Below the pieces are notes generated by a model. It saw nothing but the letters and a program-made list of their open reading frames with translations. It searched no databases and was not told the origin of the DNA. 64,000 nucleotides of DNA from Ophiodon elongatus. Lineage: Eukaryota; Chordata; Actinopteri; Perciformes; Hexagrammidae. Each line of letters starts with the position of its first letter. The first letter of the stretch is position 1. A program made the position numbers and the translations under genes. The stretch covers positions 3,831,001 through 3,895,000 of the forward strand of contig JACSYO010001810.1 in NCBI GenBank assembly GCA_016806645.1, given 5' to 3'. Positions 45,561 to 57,039 of this stretch are shown here, in pieces.

Positions 45561-46849
45561 ATACAGCTCAGATTGCTTGACAGTAGTCAAATTACTTCAT
45601 GAAATAATGACACGGAAAAAAATTATAATTTTGCTTCTTCATTACTACACAGTACAGATTAACTTCACACTGATGTTTGCTTAAAAAGCTGAGATTCAGA
45701 ACTATAATGATCTTTGAAGGCCAAATTAACTTATAGCTGCTTGCTAATGTGTCTTAGACTGTGCCTGGACAATAATCTATTGTATACAAGAGAGCGACAA
45801 CAGGGGTGGAGGAGGAGCGCATTGCTGTTGAGGCGAGGTTCAGTGAGGACACTGTGAGGATGTAGAGTCAAATGACAGTTGTTCTCTCCGAGTTGCATCA
45901 AGGAAACAACACAAATCCTTTCACATAACATTGTCAATGAACTTTAACAGATATTATATTAAACTACCTACCAAACTCAGAATTGATTTAAATATTGCAG
46001 TTGGGAGGTTTTGAGTAGCAATGTCCCAACTATTCCTACCTACGACTGTTTTTGTTCTCAGAAAAGATCACTTGTTTGTAAGGATTGTAATGCTACGTTG
46101 GCTGTAAAATAACGCCTTTAAGCTAAAGGCTGTTGTAAGAGGAAGTGCAGGACCTTTTATGTTGAAATATGGCCTAATTGAGTGCAAGAATGAAATAATG
46201 GCTCTCTGACTGCACATGCAGAGGCCCCTCTAACTCCTCTGCAGAACTTCCTGGCATATTTTCGGATCACATTCCCTACAGTGCTGACAAATCATATACA
46301 GATAAGTTAGTACATGTTCATATTTGTTTGTTAACCTCTTCCAGGTATACTTTCAGATTCTTTATGCTCGTTGATGCAACTAGATGCGACATTATGCTAA
46401 GATTCTTATATAAACACTGCAATTTTTTTGTCAATCTAAGTAAATTAAGCTTTTATTTTGTAGTTTCATGATCATTTAATGGTCCTATTGTGTTGTTCTT
46501 GGCATCAGATGTTTTTTGCTTTTCTTTTTCTCATTCTCTATGCTTTCTCACTCCACCACTTCCTCATTCTCCCCCTCCCATTTGCTATTCCCCCCTAAAT
46601 CCCCTCCTCTCTTCATCTCAGTTATACCCCCCCAGCTCTTTTCCCACTGCCCTGCATCTCTTATACATCCCCCCACACCTCTCCTGTTATCCATTTCTCC
46701 GACATTCTGTCTTTTTCCCTCTTTCTGACCCCCCATACCTCCTCCTACCCCTTACTCACCCCCTCTACTCACCCCCCCCCCCTCCTCCTCCCCCTCCCCG
46801 CAGCTCATGTTGGTAAAAATATCTGCAGACAGCAGGAGCAGAGGCACGC

Positions 46850-46852
<3 letters not shown>

Positions 46853-46924
<72 letters not shown>
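46853..46924. repeat. (CT)n microsatellite, left arm of a CT/GA pair
   Basis: About 35 CT units with one GT break. The preceding 300 bp are also strongly pyrimidine-rich, including a run of C at about 46.77 kb. A complementary GA tract lies 97 bp to the right. Confidence 0.95.
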
Positions 46925-46926
<2 letters not shown>

Positions 46927-47020
46927 ACATCCCACCCATGTGATCTCACAGGCTGCCTCTGCTTTGCTCCAGTCTGGCTTCTGCCTTTCAGCCGGCTGCA
47001 GCTAATGAGCCTTTGTGTGG

Positions 47021-47021
<1 letters not shown>

Positions 47022-47091
<70 letters not shown>
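47022..47091. repeat. (GA)n microsatellite, right arm of a CT/GA pair
   Basis: About 34 AG units with a single AA break, followed by a G run. It is complementary to the CT tract at 46853-46924, so a transcript crossing both could fold into a long stem. Confidence 0.95.
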
Positions 47092-47094
<3 letters not shown>

Positions 47095-50000
47095 GGGGGG
47101 GACCCAGTGACAGGGAGATAAAGTAAGAAATACTGTTGTCTTGCTACAAAAAAGCATATGGTACCGACAGTGCAGTCAGAGCTGGAAATTTACAAGTCTC
47201 TCTCACACTCCTGCACCCTTTTTTCTTATGCCCGTGGAGCTCAGGGGTCGCTGCAAATCAGTGGACTGAAACAAAATGGGAACTTCTTCACTCATCATGT
47301 TTCACCTTTTTTGAATAGCCACATTTATGATTGTGTGGCTGAGCTGCTGTGAGAAGAGGTGAAAGGAGTCTCAGTCTGCCAGTGGATACAGGTCAGTTGT
47401 TCCTGTTAGGGCCAGCACACACAGAGGAAGTGCAATCTGGTCATCGAAGGACTGATGTGTCATGACTTGCACCAGATGCCATAGGCTTGTTAGCATCACT
47501 TGGGATGAGTGTTTTGAGCCTTGAGTTGTCACATCGGTTTTATTGTGACTGTGGGAAAATTGTGAATGACGAGGGGGAAAATAATTCTATTCAGAGTGCA
47601 AGTGTGCTACAGTGCCGAGAGCGCTGTTGATTAAGGACAGGAGTTGGTTTCCACAGTTGATGTGTGTGCACAGACAGGCAAACACAGGGAGGGGCTTTCC
47701 AAGCTGGCTTTTGCTGCATTATTTTCTCTGGGATTTTCTCCCTTGTATAATAGTGTATGCGACCCAGCAATGATTGGTGGTAAGGCAACAGAGAAGACAA
47801 AGAAAGAGCTGTTAGATAGGAGAGACAATCTCTGGTTTTTATTTAGCCTTGATAAAAAAAAGGGGTTCAGCCAGTTTACCCACAGCTCTCTGGTTTATGA
47901 TGTCATGCCCATCTAGTGTCAACATTTTAACTCTGATTTCATGCAGTCATAACAGAATGCAAATTAATGAGTAATGTGCTAATGTGAGAAAGTAACTACA
48001 AAGACGTAATTTGCTAACATTGGTGTTTTAGTATGAAGAACCCTTATACACACTATGTAACACTGGAAACACTGTCATATGGGTTGTGAGGGTACATAAT
48101 AATCTCCATGGAAACCACTTTTGGTATCAAAGCCTAGTGCAGCATCAGCTGAGGGCTAAGCATAGAAATAGGTTTCCAACAATAGTATTTAATTAGAACC
48201 CTCACTACGAAATGGACTAAAATCATATTTTTGGTGGAAATGTTGGTTTGCCAACACATGAATAAATTAAACTTAATACATGAGTTTCTTCACTGTTTCA
48301 ATGTAAAAGTAACATTTTCAACATTTTAAATCTGACAAGACTAATTTAATATATTTCAGTATTAGTTAATTAGTTAAGGTCATTATGTCACTCAGAAGAG
48401 AAAGTAGATTGGTTGTTTCCTGTCAGTCAGTTCAGTTATTGACTTTAGAGAATCAAAAATATGGTTAACTCCAGCTCAAGATGCAGCCTCTTATAGATTT
48501 TGCTTCCAAATTAATATCAGTTCTTTCTGAAAGGGAATATTTTCAGTGAGGGTACCCTGACTGGCTCCTCTCTCCTCCACTTTCTCCCAGATGGAGGATG
48601 CCTCACATTCCATAGTTGAAGGTAGAATTGTTTACTCTGGAAGTCCTCCAAATGCTGGCGGTGCCATGTCACTGCGCTGAACAAGCACAGGCTCCTGGGA
48701 ACAATGACCCTCTTGCTGGCAGTGCTCGTCCTCTCTGGGTAGCACCTCTTTCTCTCAGGCAGCATTTGCATCTGTAATGACTCGATAGCAGAGCCCAGAT
48801 GAAACACTGTGGCTGTCTGTGAATGGAACTCCCCCACAAGCTGCTCTGGCAGATAGACCGAGTGGGACTGGTTGAAGATGTATGCTGCCTTTACTGATTC
48901 CAGTTTTCAAGAGAGAAAGCAGTGAGGGGAAAGCTGCCAGTCATAGCAATCCTCGCTGTGCTACAGCAGCACTGTTGTGTTATTGGGTTTATTTTAAAAT
49001 GTGAGATGACATTCCAGCTGCTGCTATTAAAAAAAGGAACAGAGGGCTCTTCAACTAAATACATTAAAGGACTGCAATTTCAGCATTGTCTCATATTATG
49101 AATAGGGATTAAATACGTCCTGCGATATTACAGCCGTTACACATTGACAAACGAATATATTTGTATGGACAAAACAGTTATCAAAATAACATATTTTTTG
49201 ACAGTTACAATGCAGTAGTTCCTGTGTAATTGAGATTAGTTTCAGTGTAGTTGACTGATGAGCTTGGTCTAATTGCATCATCAGTCAGAGGGAGTTAATG
49301 GCCCCTCTCAATTGACATTGAAGTAGTTTGTAACACTTCTGTTTCAACAGCCTCTGTATGAAGTACTGCCACAAATATTTAGCTGCACCTACACAGCCAT
49401 ACAAAGATAGTTTTAATAATATTTTTTCCAGAAACTGGGCATAACAGTGCTGTCCCTGATTTAACAGTAGATATACTGTTACACATAGTATTACTGTGGC
49501 ACTATTTAATGATAGCACTGAGAGGTCTGTAGCAGGGATAAAATCTTTTGGTCCATTTTTGCTATTAATATTTTGTAATTCTTGACTTTGTTGCTGATTA
49601 GAAAGCAAATGAGAGCCAGTCACAGTACAGTTTTTTTTCTGGTCTGCGGTGACTGTAGCTGCATTCACCTGAGGCTTTTCCTTTTTTCAGTAGGAAGCGT
49701 TTGACCTAACAGGAGCTCATTACAGATGTCACTCAAGAAAACCTGTCCTGTCAACAAAAGCTTCACCAATCCCTCCTCTAGCGCTGCATGATGTGTGATA
49801 AAAGTACACATCACTTTGTGTTGCGCAGATTGTTGCCACAGTTCTATAGCTACACAATGCACATCAGAAAGTGTAAATCAGCATGTATAGGCACCTGTAT
49901 AAATGCACATAAACATCACACTAATACTACGGATGCATGTTAGAATTTATTGCATTGGTTTTTAAAAAAAGCTGCAGATGTTTAGCTTTTTTCCTGTAAG

Positions 50001-50328
50001 ATGCAGTGTAATACATTTTAAGCCTGTGGATGTTTATTTTATTTTATAGTATCAGCAATTAAATGCACATAGTCACTTAATATTCTACGTAATACTGTAC
50101 ATCATACATATATATTGTACATAATTTCACCGTGACCGGTAGCAGTTCAAGACAAGTTGGTCCAGTATCTTTTTTTCTCCAGCCTCTCAATCAAAGAAAG
50201 TGGAATGAACTTCCTGTAAGGCAGATGTAGTGTGTAATTAGCAGCTTTCTCCTTCCATATCAGCTCCTTTGTGCCAAGGTGATCATTTGCCTAGGGAACG
50301 CCTGGGAGCTGGGATAGTGGCAGACGAG

Positions 50329-50332
<4 letters not shown>

Positions 50333-50393
<61 letters not shown>
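50333..50393. repeat. (TG)n microsatellite
   Basis: About 30 uninterrupted TG units ending 117 bp before the acceptor of the first csrnp3 coding exon. Confidence 0.97.
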
Positions 50394-50395
<2 letters not shown>

Positions 50396-50509
50396 GGAGG
50401 AGGAAGGGGGAGTCAGGGTCTCATTGCTAATTGAGTGTGCTGAGGATTATGAAGGCCCTAAACTGGATATTAAATAATGTGTGGCCCCTCTGCTGTCTTT
50501 CGGTTTCAG

Positions 50510-50678
50510 GTGCAGATGCGACGGACCATGAGTGGAATACTGAAGAGGAAATTTGAGGAGGTGGAAGCCTCCTCCTCCCCGTGCTCTTCCTTGCGGGAGT
50601 CTGATGATGAGGTCTCCTGCAGTGAGAGTGGGGATAGCAGTGACAGTGTCAACCCCTCTGCCTCAGCTCCCTTCACCC
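50510..50678 (+). CDS. csrnp3: csrnp3 first coding exon
   Basis: The acceptor is tttcggtttcag at 50508-50509 and the donor ACCC|gtgagt at 50679. The first 18 nt are taken as 5'UTR, with the ATG at 50528 (family start MSGILKRKF). An in-frame ATG lies 12 nt earlier at 50516 and would add MRRT. Its context is poorer (C at -3, C at +4). The exon ends in phase 1. Confidence 0.92.
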
Positions 50679-53600
50679 GTGAGTGTCTGTGTTTTTTTTA
50701 ATTCATACATTGAGCTCGGTGTGGCTATTGACAGTACGGTTAATGTTGTCATTTTATCTCAAGGGAAAAAAATGCTAAAGCAGTGAAAGGGGGTTTTAAT
50801 CAAGAAAGGAACAACACTCAAATTCAACCTGATTTTGTAGCTCACAATCAATGCAGGATGCCGGTTAGACAAAACAAATCTGCATGTCTGTAGATAAGGG
50901 AGTGTAATATGAATTCACTGTCGTAGCTGAGCAGAGGAGAGGAGAGGAGGCTGAGTGATGCTAAGAGTCCAGTGCTGTAATAAAGGGGAAGAATGCACAG
51001 ACAGCCTGCCTCATTAGGGAACAGCATCAGTGTACAGGCCCAGCCAGATGAATGAGCTGATGAAGTCTCATGCTGTGTGTGTGCAACACTGATGGTAATG
51101 TACATGTAAATACACTGCTCTCTAAAAACACTATTATTTTCATTATGGATAGATCTGCCAATTATTTTCTTATAATGAATTAATCGTTTGGTCTACAAAA
51201 TGTTGTAGTGAAAAATGCCACTCACTATTTCCTGAGGCCAAAGGTGGTCAACTTCAAGTGTCTTGTTTTGACCATCCAACCAACAAACCCTCACAATGAT
51301 CAGTTTACAAAGAAAGAAGAGCAGCAAACATTACTTTACATCAAATAGGTTGAGACCATCAATTGCACTTTGGTTGAAAAATAACTCAGAAGATTTATTA
51401 ATTGCCAAAATAGTTGGAGATTCATTTTCTGTTGATCAACTAATTATTTTAGCTGCAGGTATGATTACAAAACATTAACAAGGGCTAAACAGCTGCAGAT
51501 CTGCAATGCTTGTTTTGGTTTACTAAGATAAGGTCACAGCTAAGATATGTGAAGCTCACCAGTTCCAAAAAAGGTTTGCTACTGAGAGAGTAAACAGTTA
51601 TTTCTGGCTTGAATTGACTTTGTATTAAAGAATGCAGTCCTACTGTAATCGAAGATAAATCAACCACAAAAAGACTCTCCTCTGCAGGTTCAAAAGGACA
51701 CTGAAGACATCACTAATAAGTAATGCAGTGCACGCGTACATCTTACTATCTAAGAGATGAGACAGCATGTGAGTGTAATAGATAATACAGTTGTAGTTTA
51801 TTCATCCTTTTCGGGGGATTTTGAAAGCATCCAGCTTAATAATGCAATTACCCCCCCACCCCAAAAAAAGAAAGCAGTCATCTTTGGACAGGATGTGTTT
51901 TTTTTACTTTAATTAAAAGCAAAGTAGACCCTAAATTCGCACATTAATGAAGCACTGGTTTTTTTTTTGTCTGTGTGAATGACATGCAGATGGGTGACAG
52001 TGCCCCCCCCCTGTAGCGAGACATAAGTAGGGTGCTGCCTCCCTAGAGGCTGAGCTTGGCCTCTGTGTCAGCTGCAGCTGCTGGTAGCTGGGGAGAAGGT
52101 CAGCTGGCAGCTAAAAGGGAGCTGTGCACTGGGAAGACTTCACTCCTGTGAAGTGACATGTACATGTGTGACAGTGATTGACTGTCATTGCGGAGAGATG
52201 AAATGATTGAATACTAAATGGTTTTACATCCCCATGCTGTTGTAGAGAGAGGAGGAAAAACATCTGTGTTGTTGTTTGTCAAGAGGGTAACAGTCTTCAA
52301 AGGGTGAAGGAACACTATAATACCTTTTAAGATACCTGTGACATGTTGCTTCCCCCCCCCATCGGTTAATCTGGAAAAAAGAAAGCTGATTATAAAGACC
52401 GTAACATCTGCTAACTGTTTTTACACCTAAAACATGCTGATAGCTGTTTGCATTTTTCTTTGTAGATAATAAAACTCGGCTCTGCTCAGTCTGACAGCTC
52501 TACATCTCTAATGAAATGCAATGTCCCCCTTGCGTGGGGGGTGGGGGAGCGGGAGGCTGTTGGAACCAGATGGTTTCTATTTGTCCTGTCTGTCTGATAT
52601 GGGGCGAACGCTGCGAACACTGCCTCTGTGAACCAGCACTCTTCATCTCTGGGCCAGGCAGGGGATTATTTATGCTCCATCATTGCCCTCCTCTCTGCCT
52701 CTCCCTCTTGTAGAGCTCTCCTTAAAAAGACACACTGAGGACTCGCATGCCAAGCGGAAGCTTGTGGATCAGATGAAATCGTTCCCTACAAAGCTGCGCT
52801 AAGATATGTAGAAGCTCGCTATAATGACAAGAAAGAATACTTCATATTTAAGGACAAAACTCTCAGCATGTCTGTTCTGCTGCAGCATGAAATAATGACA
52901 CAATGATGCATTTATTTGCAGTGTAGAGCTTTAATTATTTCCACACTGGATTAATGAATTGTCAGAAACAGTTTACAACCAAGATGAAAAGTACAGTAAG
53001 TGAGACACTTCTTTTTAAACATTAACCGTCTTCCTTTGCAGCTGACTCAATACTGAAGAGAGAGAAGCGCCTGCGGACGAGGAGGGTGCATTTTGAGAAT
53101 GTGACCGTGTACTACTTCAGTCGCCGGCAGGGCTTCACCAGCGTGCCCAGCCAGGGAGGCAGCACGCTGGGCATGTCCAACAGGCATAGCTGGATCAGGC
53201 AGTACTCCCTGGGGGAATTTGCCGTGGAGCAGGAGAGGATCCACAGAGACATGCTCAGAGATCACCTGAAGGAGGAGAAACTCAATTCAATCAAACTCAA
53301 GGTAAATGCTTGGTAATCTTTATCAGAGCAATACTGACAAAGATTTCTGTATAAAGGATTTTATAAGCACAGAAGATATCAGAATCAAATATGTGAGTGA
53401 ATTTGAAAGGAATTTGGGTCACTTTGTTTTTGTTCCCTCGCTTTAAAAAAAATGGCTTGGATCTGATTCCTCTTGTTTTCAGCTGACTAAGAATGGCACG
53501 GTGGAGTCTGAAGAGGCCAACACGCTCACGGCAGAGGATATTTCTGACGACGACATTGATCTGGACAACACAGAGGTAGACGAGTACTTCTTCCTGCAGC

Positions 53601-55039
53601 CGCTTACCACTAAAAAGCGCCGAGCACTGCTGCGCTCCTCTGGGGTAAAGAAGATTGACGTGGAAGAGAAACATGAACTGCGGGCTATCCGGATGTCCAG
53701 AGAGGACTGCGGCTGTGATTGCAGAGTCTTCTGTGACCCAGAGACATGTGCCTGCAGCATCGCAGGGATCAAGTGCCAGGTAAAACCCATGAAATGCATG
53801 TCTTCAGCTTGATCCTTGCACTACTGTACATTCAAAGAGAAGGTGCAGGGATCAATGATAGTATATTAAAGAAAGCACATTCATTATTTGATTTGTTTAT
53901 CTTAGGTGGACCGCATGTCATTTCCTTGTGGCTGCACAAAAGAGGGCTGCACCAATTCAACTGGGAGAGTGGAGTTTAATCCCATCCGTGTTCGGACCCA
54001 TTTTTTGCACACCATAATGAAGCTGGAACTGGAGAAGAGCCGTGAGCAGCAGCAAGCGTCCCCCACCAACGGTTACCATGGCGAAACTAACGACCTCGGA
54101 AGCGGAAACCCTCTCGTTCAGACCCAGCACAGGTTGGAGTACTCGTTGTCCGACGCCGTTCCACAGACGGCCAGCATGCACCTGCAGGCTGTGGACGAGA
54201 TGGAGGAGCCGCTAGACGACGAAGACGAGGAGGAGGATGAAGAAGACGAGGAGGAGGAGGAAGAGGAGAACGAAGACGACGATGAGGACGAGGAGGATAG
54301 TAGCAGTGTTTGCAGCGTCCTGTCTGACTCCAGCACCCAAAGCTTAGCCAACAGCGACTCTGAGGATGAGGATGATGAAGATGAAGAGAAGTCAAAGAAC
54401 TTTCAGGGCGACATGGCGACACCGTCAGTGTCTCATGCTGACGTTGTCCCCTTGTCCTCTGTGCTGTGTTACAGCAATGGCTCTGTGGCTCATGATAACC
54501 ACGTGAATGGAAACACTTATTTAATGAACTCCTCTTCAGCTGAGTACTATCAGCTGGGGAGCTCCAGTGCCGTCTCTAATGGCCAAACCAGCCAACCCAG
54601 TGAACCCTACGGGGAAGCCTTAGCATTCCAAGATCCAGTCACCACGAACAACGGCAACGCGGCCGAAGGACCATTCAACATGTCTGCCGAGCAGTACACA
54701 GACTACTCTAATCAGACTGAGGAACAATACACAGCTAATCACCATTTCTCGCTGACCAATGGCGCTCCTGCCGCCCCCTTGACCTGCTACACATCTGATC
54801 AGGAGGAGAAGGTGTTGTCCAAAGCAGCTTTTGTGGAGCAGCCGGACACCCAGAACCAGACACAGTTTAAAAACTACTTGAACAATAGCACACAGGGTTC
54901 CTACAGCAGCTCGTGTATGACAGCTGAACAGCCACAGCAAGAGTCCGGTGTTAATGACCATTCTGACCTGAGCTTACTAGGAAACAGCACTAAGAACCTC
55001 CCTTTACCAGACCATTGCCCTGAGGTCACAGCCATTTAG
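50528..55039 (+). CDS. csrnp3: cysteine/serine-rich nuclear protein 3 (spliced)
   Basis: Csrnp proteins (AXUD1/TAIP family) are nuclear DNA-binding transcription activators linked to cell survival and development; Csrnp3 is mainly neural. Four coding exons (50528-50678, 53042-53301, 53483-53779, 53906-55039) join in frame to 613 residues, against about 585 in human. The start MSGILKRKFEEVE is the family N terminus with a basic KRKF. Residues 51-137 include a block ending in KREKRLRT (the split codon restores TPDSILKREK) and the conserved VTVYYFSRRQGFTSVPSQGG. The cysteine-rich domain (about 213-253) spans the junction of exons 3 and 4 and is followed by FNPIRVRTHFLHTIMKLELE. An acidic Glu/Asp tract lies at about 340-368. 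The Ser/Asn-rich C-terminal third is less conserved. Human and fish differ mainly in that tail and in the acidic tract. Confidence 0.96.
50679..53041 (+). other. csrnp3: csrnp3 intron after the first coding exon
   Basis: A GT-AG intron of 2.36 kb. It contains a dispersed repeat at 51.14-51.46 kb and a few short C, T and A homopolymer runs. No exon-like segment was seen. Confidence 0.85.
51136..51459 (+). repeat. dispersed teleost repeat (TTAATCGTTTGGTCTA family)
   Basis: The order ATTAATCGTTTGGTCTACAA, GTGAAAAATGCCACTCAC, CAAGTGTCTTGTTTTGACCA, CAAAATAGTTGGAGATTC, TTTTCTGTTGATCAACTAAT and a GCTGCAG end matches a very common fish interspersed repeat as I remember it. Confidence 0.7.
53042..53301 (+). 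CDS. csrnp3: csrnp3 coding exon 2
   Basis: 260 nt, phase 1 to 0, with acceptor ccttcctttgcag and donor gtaaat. It encodes DSILKREKRLRTRRVHFENV, the YYFSRRQGFTSVPSQGGSTL block, and a basic/acidic helix ending EEKLNSIKLK. Confidence 0.96.
53483..53779 (+). CDS. csrnp3: csrnp3 coding exon 3
   Basis: 297 nt, phase 0 to 0, with acceptor cttgttttcag and donor gtaaaa. It encodes LTKNGTVESEEANTLTAEDI, the EVDEYFFLQPL segment, KKRRALLRSSGVKKIDVEEK, and the first half of the cysteine-rich domain (CGCDCRVFCDPETCACS). Confidence 0.96.
53906..55039 (+). CDS. csrnp3: csrnp3 last coding exon
   Basis: 1,134 nt, phase 0, acceptor tttatcttag, stop TAG at 55037-55039. It starts VDRMSFPCGCTKEGC, which completes the cysteine-rich domain. 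It then holds the RVRTHFLHTIMKLELEK helix, a long GAG/GAC-coded acidic tract (about 54216-54300), and the variable Ser/Asn/Gln-rich tail. Confidence 0.96.
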   Translation: MDRMSFPCGCTKEGCTNSTGRVEFNPIRVRTHFLHTIMKLELEKSREQQQASPTNGYHGETNDLGSGNPLVQTQHRLEYSLSDAVPQTASMHLQAVDEMEEPLDDEDEEEDEEDEEEEEEENEDDDEDEEDSSSVCSVLSDSSTQSLANSDSEDEDDEDEEKSKNFQGDMATPSVSHADVVPLSSVLCYSNGSVAHDNHVNGNTYLMNSSSAEYYQLGSSSAVSNGQTSQPSEPYGEALAFQDPVTTNNGNAAEGPFNMSAEQYTDYSNQTEEQYTANHHFSLTNGAPAAPLTCYTSDQEEKVLSKAAFVEQPDTQNQTQFKNYLNNSTQGSYSSSCMTAEQPQQESGVNDHSDLSLLGNSTKNLPLPDHCPEVTAI

Positions 55040-56965
55040 TGGGCCTCACCTTTTGAAGTGTTCTTTCATCATTACGTCTTCACTTCAGCCTGACCACGTG
55101 ATATTTTAAGGGAGCATAATCATGGCCTTTTTTGCATTATGTGACCTTAGCAATTTACAGCACCGGAGTACATTTTCATCTGTATCTATAAAGCCATAGG
55201 GTCGTGATGGAAATGTTTTCATTATTTGTTCCTGTGGGTTCCTCCACTACAGCGTGTGCTGAACTGCAAGATGGAACAGATAAAAAAAATATTCTTTTCA
55301 ACATCAGTTATGTCATGCTGTGCAATGTATCTTGTAATTTCAGATATGACGTTCTAGTTTTAAGCAGATATTGTACTGTAGATGGAGATTTTCTATGTCT
55401 ACTGTATGTGTCAAATGTGCAAAAAGGTTTATTGTCAGTTTATTTATTGTTTCTGAATTATGTGTATACTTACATATTGTCAATGTTTTGATAACAATAT
55501 GCATGCTGTTTCGGGAATCTCAGTGACATTTAGGAAAAAAGAATTGCCATTGTTTTATATAAATATGTGTTGTGTACATAATGTACATTTCTCTTCTTCT
55601 TTTTGTCACTATTATATGCTTTTCTATGGTTTTGAAAAGCATGAAAAAGCCTGAATTCTTATTTGTATGTATGGAATACAATATCAAAAGCATAAAATGT
55701 CAAGAAATCAATTCACAACATTTGGGACTGATGTGTGGGGGTACAGTGGCATGCAGTTGATGTTAACTGATGAATACTTGAACGGTGGAAAAATACGGCC
55801 CCTCACTTGTTTTATGTCTCCACTGCTCACCCTCAGAATACCATGATTTGCAGGTGCCACTACAAATATAGATGAAATATTTGAACCATTTCATTGATAC
55901 AGGGATATTAATAAAGTAGCACTTTGACATATCTATAAGTATGAGAAGCTTTTAGAGAAGATCCTCAATAAAGTGAAATGAGATTTCTTTTAATTGACTG
56001 TCATGACACTTGTTATTGTACTTAAAGCACCATTAGTTTAATAGAAAATATGCCACAGCTTTGCCAATTGTATATGGGGGAAGCAAATGTTCAAGGTTGA
56101 CAATCAAAGCTCATTATCAAACATGATTCATATCAGTAATTAACAGCTACACAATGACTCTGGATTTCCATGAGCCATTGATTATGACTTAACAGCCAGA
56201 TTGGAGAAAAGTGTTTACCAAAAACCTGTGAAAAACCTTTTAAGAGATCTTTATAAAGTCACTGACAAAAAGGAAATTGGGGTGACCGCTCAACAACTGG
56301 GGGTCTGCAATAATTTAGCGAATAGAACTACTGTAATATGCTGCTGAAGTTCTTTACCTTGAGCTCTCTGTTCCTGCATGAATACAGATATTTGTCCCTC
56401 TTCCAAGCTTGCAAATATCTGCCCATATTTTATAATCAGAAGAGTCAGTACCAGAGTTTTGGTGGTTCTGTGTGACTGTCGAGTAGCTGGGACCTCCCAT
56501 GCTACCTCGTGGTACAAAAGAAGTGTACAGACTGCTTCAGGCAATCAGTGGCATCAACATAGCCTATAGTACAGATCAATTGTGCCAAAGCATACAGTGA
56601 GAAGGCTAGATACAATAACCCTGCATCCAGTTAAGAATCCTGTGTTGGCTTTTTGTTTTCCAGTATTTATTATGAACGATATATTGAAATGTGTATTTAT
56701 TGTGGTTTACTATAAAGTCTGTATTGAGTAAATTGCTTCACTATCTTAAAATTGTCTTTTGTTAAATGCTGGTTGTGAGTTGTAAAGCTTCATGTGCCTG
56801 ATTTATTTATTTATATTTCTTATTCTGTAAAATGCAAACATTTGCACAAAATGGTACCATTTTTTTCAATGTGTTTGGTTTTCCAACTGTAGATAGAGCA
56901 AACATAATTTTCTGTTGTTTCATTTTTAACATGGTTTTGAAATAAATTTGATTAAAATTGCTAGC
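55040..56965 (+). other. csrnp3: csrnp3 3'UTR with several poly(A) signals
   Basis: After the stop, this AT-rich stretch has AATAAA at about 55911 and 55968 and a last one at 56941. The final signal would end the transcript near 56960. Nothing else coding is visible. Confidence 0.6.
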
Positions 56966-57039
56966 CAACATTGTACAGTTCAGTCATTTCTTAGTGCAAG
57001 GCGCCCTCTGCAGATCACAGGGAGAAATGAGACAAAGTG

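Larger units (their letters stand above)
34762..50509 (+). other. csrnp3: presumed first intron of csrnp3
   Basis: No coding exon was recognised here. The stretch contains a GC-rich patch at about 35.2-35.36 kb with short inverted repeats (GAACAGGC / GCCTGTTC), a decayed LINE (42.5-43.5 kb), a possible dispersed repeat (41.87-42.42 kb), and microsatellites at 41.1, 45.0, 45.5, 46.85 and 47.0 kb. About 39.25-39.76 kb looks like low-repeat DNA of possible regulatory use. It is intronic only if the first exon near 34.76 kb is correct; otherwise it is intergenic. Confidence 0.45.

Noticed and set aside
49285..49668. 127-codon minus-strand open frame with Gln/Leu-rich composition
   Set aside because: No homology recognised and no splice or promoter signals. 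It lies just upstream of the csrnp3 coding exon on the other strand.
54087..54422. Minus-strand frames with Ser and Pro runs across csrnp3 exon 4
   Set aside because: These are shadows of the GAG/GAC acidic tract read on the opposite strand.
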